DNA from: Atrichornis clamosus
Taxonomy: Eukaryota > Chordata > Aves > Passeriformes > Menuridae
DNA length: 64,000 nt
NCBI GenBank assembly: GCA_013400975.1
Contig: WBMZ01006396.1
Span: forward strand, 1-64,000
Reading direction: 5' to 3'
Shown: positions 40,985 through 52,872 of the stretch, piece after piece
Layout: each line of letters starts with the position of its first letter
Position numbering within the stretch: the first letter of the stretch is position 1
Program-made: the position numbers and the translations under genes
Notes under the pieces: model-generated
Told to the model about the DNA's origin: nothing
What the model saw: only the letters and a program-made list of their open reading frames with translations
Database searches by the model: none

Positions 40985-41510
40985 ATGAATTATGTCCAAT
41001 ATGGTCTTTGTGTCCATCAATTCAGCAAGTTTTGTCTATGAGGGTATTATGGTAGTGTGTGAGGTCTTGCTAAGGTCAAGAGAAACTGAATCCACAGTTC
41101 TCCCATTATCTGTCAAGTCAGTCATCTCATTGAATGCTACCATCAGGAATGCTTTCCCCTTTGTGAAACCATGCTCCCAAGCACTTTCTTTTCCATCATG
41201 TGTGTGGAAGCAGTTTCAAGGGTTATTTGCTCCATCACCTTCCCAGGGACCAGGGTAAGGCTTACTGGTCCACAGGTGCCCAGATCTTCCTTCTTGCCTT
41301 TCTTGAAAGTAGCAGTCACATTCTCCATTTCTAGCCTTTTTTTCTGCCTTTTTCCGTTTCATTATCTGGAATATTTCCATTTACTGTCTTTCTTCCAATC
41401 CTTAGGAACCTCTTGTCAACAAAACCTTTCAGAGATAACCAAGAGTGGCCTCACAAGGACATAAGTCAGTTCCCTCAGGACTCACGACACCTCCTATCCG
41501 AAGCCTGCAG
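40985..41510 (-). mobile_element. CR1 LINE fragment, reverse-transcriptase N-terminal part
   Basis: The minus strand encodes ENVTATFKKGKKEDLG followed by PVSLTLVPGKVMEQI, the hallmark opening of the avian CR1 reverse-transcriptase domain, then a broken KxxVSQRGKHS stretch. No 3' end is present, so this is an internal fragment. Confidence 0.85.
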
Positions 41511-42440
41511 CAGAGAGTCTCCCACTGTTTGCCATCACTCTTCCTTCCTTCTGGTATTGCCTCATGACTTGAGTTTAGCTGATTTATATACTTCACTGGA
41601 CAGAGCTTCTAGTTGCTCCTCTGCTGCCAGGTCACTGAACCTACTCTGTAGTGGCAGAGCTGCAGATAGGAAAGGAGCCCTCACCCTGTGTCAAGGTTAC
41701 AAGCTTCTGGCCTTCATTGCAACTGGCATCTCCATTCCCAAACCTGTTACAATAAGTCTCTTCCTGGTCCTCCTTCACTATGCCTGGGAGTTCAGGTTCT
41801 TGTATTTGTAGGGTCTTGGATGCTGTTCCCATCTCAGCTGCACAGCCTGCTGACTGCCTCCTGAAGCCCCTTTGCTTGGCAGCACAGATCCTCCTCCAGC
41901 ATACAAGTGCTTCCTCCAGGCAAGGACACTGTATCCTCTGGTCCCAGCCTCAGCAAGAAGCCCAAGACATCTCTGCAGCTTCAGGCCTGCAGAACTGCAT
42001 CTTCCCTGGAGATCTCAGTCTGGTCTGAGGTCTCTAATGTGCTGAACCTCCTATGGATGGTCAGGGATAGTGCCCTGTAGCACCTCAGTAGCTAAGTACT
42101 CAGTGTCCTCAATGGAATTTCTGGCCCCTTCTACTCTGTTGGCCGTGCTCTGGGCTTGGCAGTTTCGTACACTCTTTCTAGCATCTGCTGAAAGGATGTT
42201 GGGCTGTCCTTAATGAGTAGACAGCTGGCAACAAAAACCTTCAAGTCCCCATCAATCAAGAAAAGTTGGCAATCCAGCTTGTGGGAAACAACTACAGCTT
42301 GTTAGCAGTCACAGTCTTCTGTAGCTATCCCTTCCCGGGAGCAACAGGCACCCTGAAGTTCCTCAAAGAGTTCACAGCAGTCCTCTGATGACCCCAGAAG
42401 GAGTTCCCAGGAAACTTAGCATATCTCAAGCCAAAGCCAA
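41511..42440 (-). mobile_element. GC-richer block, probably the 5' part of the same or a related retroelement
   Basis: It continues upstream (in minus orientation) of the CR1 fragment with matching raised GC content and contains a run of glutamate- and leucine-rich codons (LEEDLCCQAKGLQEAVSRL, about 41850-41910), reminiscent of the coiled-coil part of avian retroelement first ORFs. The frame is broken. It could instead be a separate element into which CR1 inserted. Confidence 0.4.
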
Positions 42441-45400
42441 GGAACTGGTGTGCAAACTGCTTCATCTGTTAGCTGTGCTCACGTATTAGCATTTGCATTG
42501 AAAGTGTTTAGCTGCCCTACTGCAGTGATGAATTTGGGTAACTCATTTTACATTTCATACACTCCCAAAGCTATACCTGAGGTACCTTATTATTTTAGAA
42601 TCTGGTTTGCACTCCATTTAACCTGTGAGTTCATCAAATGATAATTTCATGTCTCTTTGGGTGTTTGTAAAAAAATACATTATAAAACATTTATTTACAA
42701 TATGTCACCTAATGATTAATCATACCAGGTAGAACAATGCTACTGTTTGGGAAGAAAAAGTTGATGAGATGGTTTTGAAGGGGTGGGGAGAGGTATTTTC
42801 CAGCTACTTACTGTGTTTTGTTTTAAAATTTAGTGTTTCATTGGGATTTTGATTAAAAATGCTCTTGTCCTTAGAGAAGATTGTTGAATTATGGTCAAAA
42901 TATGCCCTAAGGGGTGCAGAATGTCAGTGACTTTTTAGTAGATGCTGCTGAGATGGCACAGCAATATTTTCTTGTTTGCTTAAGGCAATGGAAACCCTAA
43001 AGCTCATTTCACACACTGCAGTATAACAAGCAGCACACTACCAGTTATTGTTTGCAGTATTACCAGAGGTGAACTATAAAACATTTGATATCTTTGGAGG
43101 AAGCACTTGTTTGTGCTTTCACACATTTCTTTAGCTAATTCATCAGTAAATTTCCTGGCTGTCCATATAAATCTTTTAAAGATGGTTTTGAGTAAAAGAT
43201 GCATACAATAACTTTGCACTAGGATGAAGGAAAAAACCCTACAATTTCAAATGAAAGATAAGTCAGAAATGCAGCACACAAATGTTTTAGGAAATGTCTC
43301 TATAGCAAGAGAGGAAGAGCTGGCCAAAGAACCCTAACAAAATACCAGACAAGAATTGCTGCTTGCAATATAATGTTTTAGCATTTAGCATCTGGGATCA
43401 TGAAATACCAAGGTGATCCCCATCTATGGAAAAAGTTGCTTATTGCTTCTGGGGTAGAAAAAGTTAAGGAAGAGTATAGCAGTAGTTAAAAAGAATGCCA
43501 GTAAAAACAGAAGGCAGACTGAAAACAGCATTCAAATTACAATCATATCTTGATTTACTTTTGAATTCCATGATAGTTTAAAATGCATTCATTTAGGAAT
43601 AAACCTATCTTTAAAATACACTGCGTACATAGACATTCTTTTACTTATAGATCTTTCAGATATTCACACATCCCTAACTTAGGAATCACCTGTTTCTACA
43701 ACTTGGCACAGAATAATTCTTGCATATTTCCAAAAAAAATGCAGAGGCTGATTTTGATTTTGCTTTTCAAAATAAACCCTCTCCAGAAGGGGAAAAAAGA
43801 AGTGAAGCAGCATGCTGGTTTTCTGTAACAGTACTGCAATTAAAGTATGCAAGACACTGAATACATCCTAATGACATAAGACTGGTCTTTTTTTAAGAGC
43901 CTAGCACAGGTAAATGACAGTTACACTAATGAAAAACCTTTTTTTAATTCTGAAAATATGTGGCTTCAAATACTAAGAAGCAAAGAGGGAAGCAAAAGGG
44001 CAAAATGTTGTACTTGGGAATGTACTGAGAAAGTAACAAGAAGGAGGCAGGATAAGTCTAGCTCTGGTTGACAGTATAGTTATCCAAATTGTCAGCTGGC
44101 ATTAAATTGTTATCTAAGTAAAGACAAAGAAAGATGATCACAGCATGGTTACTAAGTGAAGAAGCCGTGCTATGGAGGACTAGCACAGTTTGAGATGAGT
44201 TCTGAAATTACTCAAAATACAAACACAAATCATTTTTTTAACTAAAGTCTAAAGGGACGTAGGAAAACCATGGCCTCTTACAGGACAGGATAAAGGACAA
44301 AAGAATTTAAGTGAATAGTATTTAAATACAGACAACATTGTTGCACATTTTCAGTAATTCCTCAGAAGTGCTTAAGGAACTTGAGTCTCAAATTTTAAGG
44401 TGACATTGGCATTTACCAACTTTCATCCTTGCAGAACTTAGTGGGAAGGAGACGTTTCAGCACCAGGGTTACTTCTGAAAAGAAAAAGCTAGCTACTAGA
44501 GTTAGAGACATTCAAATAACATTGCTAAACTGTCTACAATTTTTGGACTACCTATGTGTGATCCAGTCATAACTTCAAACAAAAACCAGAGCTGTATCAT
44601 ATGTTGCCAAGAATTACTGCTCTCAAAAAAGGGACCCTAGAATCAGGTTAAAGGAACTGTACCTAATATTTGTTCCAAACATATTTACACTAAAATATTT
44701 TGTAATACTCTACCATGACTTACAGCATTTTATAACAAAACCAGGTTTATAATATCCATAACTGTGAAGGGGCAAATGGAGGCCTGTAATATAGTTGCAC
44801 AAATAGGAGGTAAGAAAACATGTGGCAGAAGTAAAAGCTCAAGGAAAAATGTCTGTCTCTAAAACAAAACAAAAAACCAACCAAACAAAATTAAATAACA
44901 AGGGAACCTGAGGGCAAAAGTAAGATGTCAGGGGTAGATAAGAGAGCATGAAGAATGGACTTCAGTTTACACAGAGATTATAACATGATCTCTTAGTGGA
45001 TGGATTCAAGTGCTGACAAAGGATAACTTTTCTGTACTCAACTGAAACAAACACTAAAACTGTCATTAAAAATATAAGATAGATGGCATAAGAAAATATA
45101 CATAGGTACGTCTAATTTCCTGCTTAGTATGGAGAAATCCATGATATGCTACAAACAGAAAAGCAGCAACAAGGCACCATTTTTATCCTTTGCAAAAAAC
45201 ACAACAAGTATTGAAAAATGATAAATAGCATGAATATGTGGTATTCAGTGCGAATATACAGAAAGAATAGAGTACTTTAGAAAGACACTTGATTAATTCT
45301 CCAAATTCTTATGTCATAATGCTTACAGCCAAGTTCCAAGCTATTCTACATCATTAGAAACTCCAGTTCATCCATAAAGGTTTTTGGCTATTATTTTGCA

Positions 45401-48400
45401 AGAAGAGTTGAATAGATTTTCACTTAAAATTTCCCTGTAAGTTAGTAACAGCAAAGGAGACACAGGAGCTTTAATTAGGGTTTGATGTTATTAGGACTAA
45501 ACCTCAGAAGTATCGCTACAATAGAGAAGAAATAAGGAATTCAGCTGATAGTAGATGAATCTGTCTATAAATGCTCAGAGACATAATTTGAGATTTCATG
45601 TTATCATGAGAATTAAAGTGAGTTTCACATGGTACTGGAGATATGTGCATGAAATTTTTCTAAATTAATTTATTTGCTGTGCCATGTACCAAACTGAAAA
45701 GTGAGAAGGAAGAAAAACATATTACTTGTTTTACCAGCTGAATATAAATTAACAAGAATTAAATGGGACTTATGTAAGAAACTATTCACATTGAACAATT
45801 CAAGCTTGATAACTGGTTCAGTATCTTTTTTACCTGATTTTTAAGATTAAAATATACATCTGAGAAGGCTTAATTTTTTTTTTCTTTTGGAATGTGATTT
45901 ATTTTCCCATGATGGAATCCATAAAAAAAAGCATTCAGTTCTGGCAGACTTGTTGATCCTTCAGTTTTGCCAGCTAGTTTTCATTTCAAAATTCAACAAC
46001 AAATAGCCCCAGATTAAAAAAAAAAGAATTTAAAAGTGAAGTTTTTAATTTGCAATTATGGTTTGTATTATTATTTTCTTATGACAGATTTGAATTTAAT
46101 AGGAAAATGTTTCATTTTGTATTATATTCAATTTTTTCTTATAAAAAATATATTTTTAACGTTGTTGCAAAATAAGTTATCTAGTTTTTAAAGAACTGAT
46201 GTTTTCAGCTGGACTTTCAAATGCTTAAGAGAAAGAAAACTAATGAGGATTATCAAAACATAAAATAATATATTTATCTATCCTTTACATTAATTTAACT
46301 TGGAAGTGATATCAAGTACCAGTCGTGGTGTGGCCAACTTCAAAGAAATTCAGAAAATTATGAGTATTGCTGCCAGTAGCTCAACTTACAGCAGGAAAAT
46401 AAACAGTGCCAGAACACGGCCACAGGCAAGAAAACTGCATTGTCTATCACTGTTTCATTCTCAGAGCAGTTGTTGGCCTGACTTAGGTCCAGACTAACTA
46501 GTGCCTGTCCAAAACAATGCCTGGACAGAGCTCAAGAACGCCAATGATCTTTTCTGTTAGGCAATTAGAATGCAGTTATCCTCTTGTAAAGTAAAGGCAA
46601 GGCTGGGTGTCCTCAGGATAGGGTACCTGTTGCTGCCAGTGCTTCTCTACAGTAAGCAAACACCTTGTTTGTTGATGCAGCTTTTGAGAGAAAAGTGTTA
46701 ACGAACGTAATAGAAACCAACACATTTTTGAAATTAAGAGTAATTATGGTCTTTTAGCACCTCTGAGTATAAACAAGGACAGCTCTAATGACTGAAATGA
46801 AATTGCTCTAGATTATAAAATAAAACATTGAGCTACAATATTTTTTCTTGCTGGTGCCAAGTCTCAGACTCAGTTTCAACTATACAGGTATCTCTGAAGG
46901 AGTTGTTTTGTTTGGTATATCATGACCCTTGTATAAGATGATTCAATGGTATGTCTGATTTTTCCTGTTCCATCATGTCAACCAGGACAAATAGCTCTGA
47001 GGAAAAATATGTGTGGTGCTTATGGTTCAAACCAATTTTCTTGTGAAAATTTTCTGTAGCAGTTCAGTCTTTGCCAAATCCAGAAAAAGTACTTTGAACA
47101 TTTTAATTCTCAATAAATAATAGGGAGTCCTTGGTTTTGTGCGTGTGTAGTTGACCCAACTATGAATAAAATCAGAAGCCCTGTTACTTTCTTCAATGCA
47201 TATAATGCTTCCAGAGTCTGAAAAAAAAGGCAAAATGTAAGGAGAGGCAAAGATTCATGGCTGCAAAATATCCATGCACCTAGAACTGTCCTTGAGGATG
47301 GTGAAACTGTCAATTTGCCAATTCAATCCATGATAACATGTAAGAATTCAAATTGCCATAGTCAAAGAGCTAAGCAAGCATAAAGATTCAGTTATAAAAT
47401 TATTTTTGTTAGTAGACTACAAAGAACTGCAAGCATCAGAAAAATAAGAACCACATAAATAAAAGTATTTAACAAATCGTTTCATGTACCAACAGACTTA
47501 AAAAAATGGAAAAGAAAGCAATTATAAAGATTTTAACAGATTTTCTCAACAATACTATCCTTCTTTATCTGTTTTTAGAATGAAATTATTTTACCAAAAT
47601 AAGATATTTAATACCAAAGTTCTAGGAATCTCAAAGTAGTTTGTTTAAGTTCCGAACATAAATTAATTTTTTAAAAAAATATATGTGTTATTTCACTTAG
47701 TTAAGTTTATCTTTGACTATTTTGGGAATCATTTTTCCATTATCAATTGTGGTAAATTTTCTTTCTGATTATCCTCTATATTGCCAGGAATTTAATCACT
47801 GAACAAAAAGTAGACTATGTACCATGTGCAGTTATTACACTGTGCTCTTTATGCAGACATATCAGTGTCTACTAACAATTTACAGGACTCTTCTAATGTT
47901 GACATCATAATAGAGGCAAACCCTGACTTCATGGAGCAGATTGTTTATGGAATCATCCTCATGCTACTGAAATAAAATAATTTTTAAACCATAAATGCAT
48001 ACGTGAAATACAGATTGGGGTTTAAGTTAAAAATAATACGGTTAGTGTCAAATTGTCATGCTTTCTTTGTCTGAGTGGATATAAATTTTAGTTACTACTT
48101 TGTTGTCTCTTAAGCCACAAGGTGGCAGCAATGATATAATCTCCTCATACAGCTGCCCACTACCACCACTTTTGCTCCTAAAGCATCTCTTGTATTTACA
48201 GGGCAAATATGACAGAAAGAGATACTGTATTTTATTTGACAAAGTACAGCTCCAGACTAGGTTACTTGCTATATATTTTGAATCTACGCTTTTTCCTTTT
48301 CTTTTTCTTGTTTTTTTCTTTATTTTCCATGTACAGTTTATTATATCTGCTGGCTTCAAATGAATGTCCAGTGAAGCAGTGTAACCACGACACAAGTTGT

Positions 48401-48513
48401 TTGCTCATTTATGTAATAAAATTTCATTCCCAAGCTGAGAAAAAAGTAGTAACTGGATGCATAAGCCTGACATTCCTGGAACATGACCGTATAGCAGAAG
48501 GTGCAATGCTTAC

Positions 48514-48635
48514 CGATAGCTGTTGAAAAGATCCGTGCAGGTGCCATTGTTTCTGCAAGGCTCTGAATTACATTCATTTGATTCCTTTTCACAAAATGTT
48601 CCTTCCCACCCAGGCAAGCAGTCACACTGGTATCT
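48514..48635 (-). CDS. EYS: EGF-repeat coding exon A (most 5' exon in the window)
   Basis: Read on the minus strand, the exon follows a TTACAG acceptor and ends at the donor CG|gtaagc. Taken from 48635 it is 122 nt: 40 codons plus two bases of a split Arg codon. It finishes one EGF domain ([14 protein letters not shown]) and begins the next ([20 protein letters not shown]). The second domain shows the O-glucose consensus C-x-S-x-P-C (CNSEPC), the O-fucose consensus C-x4-T-C (CRNNGTC) and the Asx-hydroxylation pattern C-x-D-x4-Y-x-C-x-C once joined to exon B. NGT is an N-glycosylation sequon. A second AG two bases inside (ACAGAG) means the exon could start at 48633 instead; both keep the same internal frame and differ only in the incoming phase. 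The previous exon was not found in the 15.4 kb upstream. Confidence 0.8.
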
Positions 48636-49509
48636 CTGTAATACATTAAGTAAAATAAACATGGAGGGTTTTTATATTTTGATGCAATTACAAGAGGTAT
48701 TATTACTAATTTTTGGAAGACGTTAACAGACATTAACAGCAAAAAGAGTTTAGGAGTTTTTAAAAAAGCTGAGTGCATAAATAAATTGTCACAGCATGAT
48801 GATCAAATGTGTAATGTACCAGTATTATGGCATCTACAGGTGTTTAGAGACTGCAAATTATATTGCTGCAATTTAGCTCTTTTGTTGTTGAAATTTAGAA
48901 ACAGAGACAATTATGTGTCAAAGAGAGATGGGCTATAAACTTCATAAAAATAGCAAAGAGAAATTATTTCATTTCCTAATACACTTTAAAAATATAATAA
49001 ATTAAGAGTCAGAACTCTGAAGGGAGTCCAGATCGGGCAGTTGACCCAGACTCTTCTGTAATGATACGTTTACCCACTCCTGCCAAATTAACAACTTAGA
49101 ATATTTTATTGGAGCAAAGGTAACAAAAAAGAAATGAAGTTAATCATTTAAGGTCATACTTAGTATGATTGTCCTGGAGTGTGGAACAGCTCCACTGGTA
49201 CCAGCATTTCAAATGAAATTATTTACATGTATATTCTACTAAATCTGGTCAAATCAACTTTTGCACCAACCAATTCATTCCTAGTGTATTTGTGATTTGT
49301 ATTTTTCCAAGTGCATTCTGTTTGTTTTGTGCTCATGTTGATGAACACTATTGCTAGGTGGTATTGCTTGCTTGGGACACACCCGTGATTTCTGTGACAT
49401 GGATTTTCTGAATCCACTGAGACAACTCTAAGTCAGTAAATGAAACTGAAGGGTATCTTCCTGAGTTAAGATAGGGCATGGAACATGGGCAGATGGAACC
49501 AAGTTTGTT

Positions 49510-50344
49510 GGGAATGTCGATCTGCTGGAGGGGAGGAAGGCTCTCCAGAGGGATCTGGACAGGCTGGATCACTGAGTCAAGGCCAGCTGTATGAGGTTCA
49601 GCAAGGCCAAGTGTCAGGTCCTGCCTTTGGGTCACCACAACCCCAGGCAGCACTGCAGGCTGGGGCAGAGTGGCTAGAAAGCTGCCCGGTGGAAAAGGAC
49701 CTGGGGGCGCTGCTGACAGCAGCTGAACATGAGCCAGTGTGTGCCCAGGTGGCCAAGAAGGCCAATGGCATCCTGGCCTGTATCAGCCACAGTGTGGCCA
49801 GCAGCACCAGGGTAGTGATTGTCCCACTGTACTCAGCACTGGTGAGGCCACGCCTCGAGTGCTGTGTCCTGTTCTGGGCCCCTCACTGCAAGAAACACAT
49901 TGAGGTGCTGGAGCATGTCCGGAGAAGGGCAGGGGACCTGATGGAGAACAAATCCTAGAAGGAGTGGATGTTTGGTCTGCAGAAAAGGAGGCTCAGGAGA
50001 GACCTTATCACTCCCTACAACCACCTGAAAGGAGAGTGTAGCAAGGTGGGGGTCAGTCGCTTCTCCCAGGTAAGAAGTGACAGAACAAGAGGAAATGGCC
50101 TCAAGATGCACCAGGGGAGTTTAGATTGGATATTAGGAAAAAATTATTTACTAAAAGAGTCGTCAAGCATTGGAACAGGGTGCTCAGGGAAGTGGTTGAG
50201 TCACCATCCCTGGAAGTGTTCAAAAAATATGTGGATGTGACACATGGGGACATGGCTTAGGGTGAATATGTTGGTGCTATGTTAACAGTTGGACTTTATG
50301 ATCTTAGACCTCTTTTCCAATGTTAATAATTTTATGATTCTATA
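49510..50344 (+). mobile_element. CR1 LINE fragment, relatively intact 3' region
   Basis: About 835 bp covering the reverse-transcriptase C-terminus and 3' untranslated region. One frame stays open from 49485 to 49958 and includes [20 protein letters not shown] and [18 protein letters not shown], typical of CR1. It ends TTTTATGATTCTATAGG. The long open frame and high GC suggest a younger insertion than the others here. Confidence 0.9.
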
Positions 50345-50521
50345 GGAGACAGAAAGATTTTGTTAAAATATTTTGTCCTTTTAAAAAGTAATACTGACAG
50401 ATGAACTTGGAAAGAGAAAATAATTTTCTGTTAATTGTGCCAAAGAAAGAAAAAAGAAAATACATTTGAGATAAATTACACTACTAGTCCACATGTTAGT
50501 GTTTCCTATTACATATTGACC

Positions 50522-50658
50522 CTGAGATTAGCTCAGTTGGTTAGAGCGTGGTGCTAATAACACCAAGGTTTAATCCCCATATGGGCTGTTCACTTAAAAG
50601 TTGGACTTTATGATCCTTGTGTATCACTTTCAACTCAGAATATTCTGTGATCTGTGAT
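50522..50658 (+). mobile_element. tRNA-Ile-derived SINE with CR1 tail (TguSINE1-like)
   Basis: The head (50522-50588) follows a tRNA-Ile (anticodon AAT): an intact A box TTAGCTCAGTTGG, the anticodon loop CTAATAA, a B box changed to GGTTTAATCCC, and 3' stem residues CCATATGGGCTG. The extra-arm region is deleted, so it cannot fold as a normal tRNA. After a short linker the tail (GTTGGACTTTATGATCCTTG, then CTCAGAATATTCTGTGAT) matches CR1 3' ends. Such tRNA-Ile/CR1 SINEs are known from zebra finch and its relatives and use the CR1 machinery. No clear target-site duplication was found. Confidence 0.88.
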
Positions 50659-51174
50659 AATAGCCACACCCAAATATCTCAATTCTCTACATATTTATCA
50701 GTGTCAAATGGGAAAAAATGGGCACTACTAATCCATACCCACAAGTAACAATCAGACACCTCTTAAAAACTGTTCTATTGTCAGGTTAGGTTTTCACACA
50801 TACCAGGAATGTGAGATAATGATTTGTTTCCAAAAAGCTCTTCAAGAAATGGATTACAAAATCAGAAGCGAAAGGAGGCTTGCCAACAGTTTTGTTTAAA
50901 AAGCAGCAGTATTTTTCTACTCTCACTAAAAGTATCTGTCAATCAACTGCTGAAATTCTGTTCTTTGCAGATTTCTCATTACATGAGGATTGTCACATCA
51001 AGCACAAAACATTACTCACATTTATGTATATTATGCATATGCACAGAATAATCTAAAAATACTTACACATTATTTCATCTCTGTGTAGTTTTACAGTAAC
51101 TGAAAGTGTCACATTGCAATCAACTATACATAAATGTAAGCAGATAAAAAGGGTTTTGATAGATACAAGTCTTT

Positions 51175-51455
51175 ACAACAAAGGAGACCTGGGAGTCCTG
51201 GTGGACACCAAGCTGGACATGAGTCAGCTGTATGTCCCTCTGGCCAAGAAGGCCAGCAGCACCCTGGGCTGCATCAGGAGGAATCAGGATCCTTCCCCTC
51301 TACTCGGCTCAGGGGAGGCCACACCTGAAGTGCTGTGTCAGTTCTGGGCTGCCTGGTACATGAGAGATATGGAGCTATTGGAAAGGGTCCAGCCAGTCAC
51401 ATTATTAAGAGATTGACACATCTCTCAGATGAGGAAAGGCTGAGAGAGCTGGGAT
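51175..51455 (+). mobile_element. CR1 LINE fragment, truncated at both ends
   Basis: Encodes DLGVLVDTKLDMSQLYVPLA and a following KKASSTLGCIRR, then PEVLCQFWA and MELLERVQ after an internal deletion. It stops at GATGAGGAAAGGCTGAGAGAGCTGG without the 3' end. Confidence 0.85.
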
Positions 51456-52837
51456 TGTCAGTCAGGGCATAGCACACATTGAACAACATAAAATGACAAG
51501 AAGCTGTGTAGTAGAAAGCAAGCAGTGTCTCAAGCAAGAGACTGGAGGAAGAGAATTTGTCACTTATTTATATGTTGTTCCCCTTTATTTATTGTAACTA
51601 TGTATTACTATCCATTGGAAATAGGTTAAAATAAATGGTACCTTTGGGTTCCCACAAACTGTCTTTTGCTTGTCCCTTAAAAAGCACAATAAATGCATAA
51701 ATAACACCACAGTTGTTCCTAGTACATAGCTTTCCCTTGTAAAATATAGAGCACAGTGTGCTTAAGAAGAGAGAAGTTTACCAGCTGTACAAAGGGCCAA
51801 ACCTTTTCATCTCCTGCACACATACCCAGAACCACATATGCACACCAGCGTGTCTTAATCCAAATAACGGTGTGTGTAGTAAGAAAGTGCCACTTAAGAG
51901 CATTTGCATATTTTCTCTTCTCCAATACTGTAAATGAAGAATTAATCATTTCCTTAAGCCCTAGTCAGTGTTACTTTACTAGAAAATGGCAGCTGAACCT
52001 ATGGCAAAGAGAAAATACAATGAATAAAGTTCCTCACACACAACAAAGATCTGAATTTTGGACAAGGCCAATCTTCAATACTGTCCTTTGCACATGTAGC
52101 TTGAGCAGAATTTTTACCATAAGAATATATATTCCAGATACTTTTTCCATGACTAGAGGAAAATGTAAGCAATTTAATTTTTAAAGATATCATGGAGTTG
52201 GAGCATTTTTTGGGGGATCTTAAAGTTTTTAATTCACAGAAAGAACCAGAAGTACCTCACCTGGAAACAGAAACACACAAAAGAAAATGCAGAAATGTCC
52301 CTTTATTCTGTGTGTTCCAAGTTCTTCTGCCAGACTCTGTTTCTTGGGGTGCAACTCTTTTTCCATTAAGGCTAAACAGGATGAACATATAATGACTACT
52401 TATAATTGGCACATAATGGGAGATGTACTCCAGCCTCTATAGAAAACTTCATCATGAAACTCTTTTTCTGTTGGAAGAAGAGCATTTTTCCCTACAGAAA
52501 ACCTTCATTCTACTTCATTTCGCTAGTGCTAACAGCAGTTCATTTAACCTTGTGAGATAAATGTGAGCATAAAAATGTAAGCATCTGTGAAATCATATTT
52601 GCAATTGCTCTAAACCATATTGAGATCCTAACATTATTTATGCAACCTTTTTTGTTTAGTTTAAGGGTCTTTTCTGAGTTGCTACTTTAGGGCTTTATTT
52701 TTAAGTTACTATTGATTTAACCATTTGCATAATCATACATATTCACTAACAAAATTAGATTCCCATTTGTCATTACGGCATTGTTTTCATTGCGCAAGTC
52801 TGTTTGCATTTATAACCTAAATAAATAAGCTTATTTA

Positions 52838-52872
52838 AAAACAAAACAAAATAAAACAGAACAAAACAAAGC
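52838..52872. repeat. (AAAAC)n-type A-rich tract
   Basis: Imperfect AAAAC units (variants AAAAT and AGAAC). Simple repeat. Confidence 0.8.

Larger units (their letters stand above)
26716..48513 (-). other. EYS: Intron between exons A and B (21,798 bp)
   Basis: A very long AT-rich intron. Recognised content: CR1 pieces at 29695-30060 (minus), 30178-30284 (plus) and 31545-33131 (plus), repeat copy 3 at 33138-33400, a 31-bp tandem duplication at 39394-39455, and a CR1-related block at 40985-41510 extending to about 42440 (minus). There is also an (AAAC)n tract near 39002 and A/C-rich tracts near 35408 and 44860. I see no additional EGF exon on the minus strand and nothing distinctive in the rest. 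Confidence 0.75.
14073..48635 (-). other. EYS: Partial gene model: five internal exons of an EGF-repeat gene, probably EYS
   Basis: Five exons (122, 260, 97, 108 and 146 nt) join into one open frame of about 244 codons. Junctions fall as CG|A (Arg), G|GA (Gly), AG|G (Arg) and AG|A (Arg), so each phase matches the next exon. The introns are 21,798, 9,575, 1,847 and 610 bp, all GT-AG. The product is a run of EGF-like domains with the usual six cysteines, several with calcium-binding and Asx-hydroxylation consensus. EYS is known as a very large retinal gene with many EGF domains, later laminin-G domains and huge introns; its secreted protein supports photoreceptor structure and its loss causes retinal degeneration in humans. 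The EYS call rests on domain type, intron scale and residue style. Crumbs and Notch relatives are alternatives. The promoter, signal peptide and laminin-G exons are not in the window. Confidence 0.72.

Noticed and set aside
41413..42028. Overlapping + strand frames of 82-132 codons that look protein-like
   Set aside because: They are antisense to a minus-strand retroelement block; GC-richer composition inflates frame length.
49485..49958. A 157-codon open frame that could be taken for a host gene
   Set aside because: Its residues are those of the CR1 polymerase C-terminus; no splice sites or separate context support a host gene.
50522..50590. A functional tRNA-Ile gene
   Set aside because: The variable/T-arm region is deleted, the B box is altered and a CR1 tail is fused; it is a SINE head.
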